64,000 bases of DNA from Sympetrum striolatum (lineage: Eukaryota; Arthropoda; Insecta; Odonata; Libellulidae): contig CANPUZ010000031.1 in assembly GCA_947579665.1 (NCBI GenBank), positions 1 to 64,000 on the forward strand, read 5' to 3'. Made by a program: the position numbers and the translations under genes. The notes beneath the pieces were generated by a model. It did no database searches. It was not told the origin of the DNA and was given only the letters and a program-made list of their open reading frames with translations. Every line of letters begins with the position of its first letter. Position 1 is the stretch's first letter. This document shows, one piece after another, positions 63,124-64,000 of the stretch.

Positions 63124-63935
63124 TTTTTTGTATTATTTATTTAAAAATATATTTATTTAAAAGCAATTGCTCATTTACCATTTTTAATTAACTGTTACAT
63201 TTTTCATCTCATTAAAGTAAGCATCATTTTCCAAACAATTTTTATTATTTTTTAAAATATTGTCTGATAATTATATTTTATGTTTTTTCTTATAAATTTT
63301 TTCCTCATGGTGTACTATTGTCGTTTTTTTATGTTTCTGATTTTATGTTATTATTAATTTGTAATTATGTTATAGTACTAGTGCTACTAGAGTAATCTCC
63401 ATGTTATACAAGGCTTTCTTTAACATCTTTTACCTTGTACTATCAGTAGGTTTTACACACCCCCCTTCTCTGTGGGTTTTTTCTTGCTGTGGATACTTTT
63501 TCCTAAGATATCACCTTAGGTTTTTTTTTACTTCCAATCCTTTCTAAGTTTTCCTCTCTATTTCTATTCACATATACACAAGCTTTTATCAATCTCGCCT
63601 TTAATAAATACCTTAATAATAATCAATATAATTTACTATTTATTTTCGTTCTATCTACTGTGAAAAAAGGGATGTGTTGGTAGACATAACTTTTGAAGTT
63701 TCGTTCATTATTTTCAATGGAAGGAGGGCCTTTCAGCAGATACCTATTTAAGAGAAGAATTTGCTTTAATACAGGGTGCGGCAGAACCGACTAAGCAGTT
63801 TCGAGTGTGGCAGAACCAATTAAGCAGTTTTGAGGAGTTACAAAAAAGAAATCTGGGTATATAAATAAAATACGTTTTTATTTTCGAACATATATGAACA
63901 TCTTTTTTCGAAAATAAGAACGTTTTTTCTTTATA
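63124..63935. other. AT-rich sequence with a small tandem repeat
   Basis: Mostly featureless. At ~63774-63832 'ggcagaacc.a.taagcagttt' is present twice in a 33-bp tandem; the first copy begins TACAGGGTGCGGCAGAA, possibly the end of a Tc1/mariner-type element. Confidence 0.4.
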
Positions 63936-64000
63936 CGAGTAAAATGTTGCTTGCATACTGCAAGCAGATCGACAACAATAATTTTATATCGGCATTATAT
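63936..64000 (-). mobile_element. Helitron-like family 2, 3' end, runs off window
   Basis: Minus-strand terminus: hairpin GCTTGCAGTATGCAAGC then AACATTTTACTCG. Sequence matches the copies at 17623 and 45572 ('cagatcgacaac', 'tatcggcat'). Confidence 0.65.

Overview
The window reads as nuclear DNA of an arthropod, probably an insect with a transposon-rich genome. It is AT-rich, has long introns with GT..AG junctions, and carries a dense, nested mixture of eukaryotic transposons (hAT, piggyBac, pogo/Tigger, Helitron, Penelope-like and LINE). No bacterial-type operons, rRNA genes or CRISPR arrays are visible. Species cannot be fixed from the sequence alone.

One host gene organises most of the window. 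Seven minus-strand exons (50064-49990, 35837-35735, 27729-27614, 23986-23832, 15201-15083, 4778-4631, 3881-3747) splice in phase into the first ~284 residues of a mitochondrial enolase superfamily member 1 / L-fuconate dehydratase-like protein (ENOSF1). The last ~160 residues must lie to the left of position 1. The gene therefore covers more than 46 kb, almost all of it intron. Exon 6 has a frame break directly after the catalytic KxK motif, so this copy may be damaged or the sequence may contain an error.

The introns are transposon archives. Intron 7 (left edge) holds an unclassified 2.76-kb DNA transposon with a decayed transposase. Intron 5 holds a hAT, LINE debris, two pogo/Tigger elements, Helitron copies and a piggyBac MITE. 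Intron 4 holds a four-level nest: a terminal-inverted-repeat element carrying a hAT MITE and a Helitron-like element, the latter broken by a young 2.6-kb hAT-like element with ~400-bp inverted repeats and a nearly open 525-codon transposase. Intron 3 holds an inverted pair of tRNA-derived repeats with a hAT element in one arm. Intron 2 holds a pogo-like element and a Helitron that still shows its helicase C-terminus. Intron 1 holds a LINE broken by a piggyBac element that is itself broken by a TA-flanked MITE, then a hAT element, SINE and Helitron remnants.

Upstream of ENOSF1 (50-64 kb) are tandem repeats (355-bp and 162-bp units), then a second nest: a LINE fragment broken by another LINE, which is broken by a complete Penelope-like element and by a second copy of the same TA MITE. 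At the right edge is a four-exon plus-strand pseudogene with a DUF4806-like domain. Two inverted copies of an ~80-bp GC-rich block containing CACGTG lie between. Removing insertions plus one target-site copy restores the interrupted reading frame in at least four cases, which gives a firm relative insertion order.
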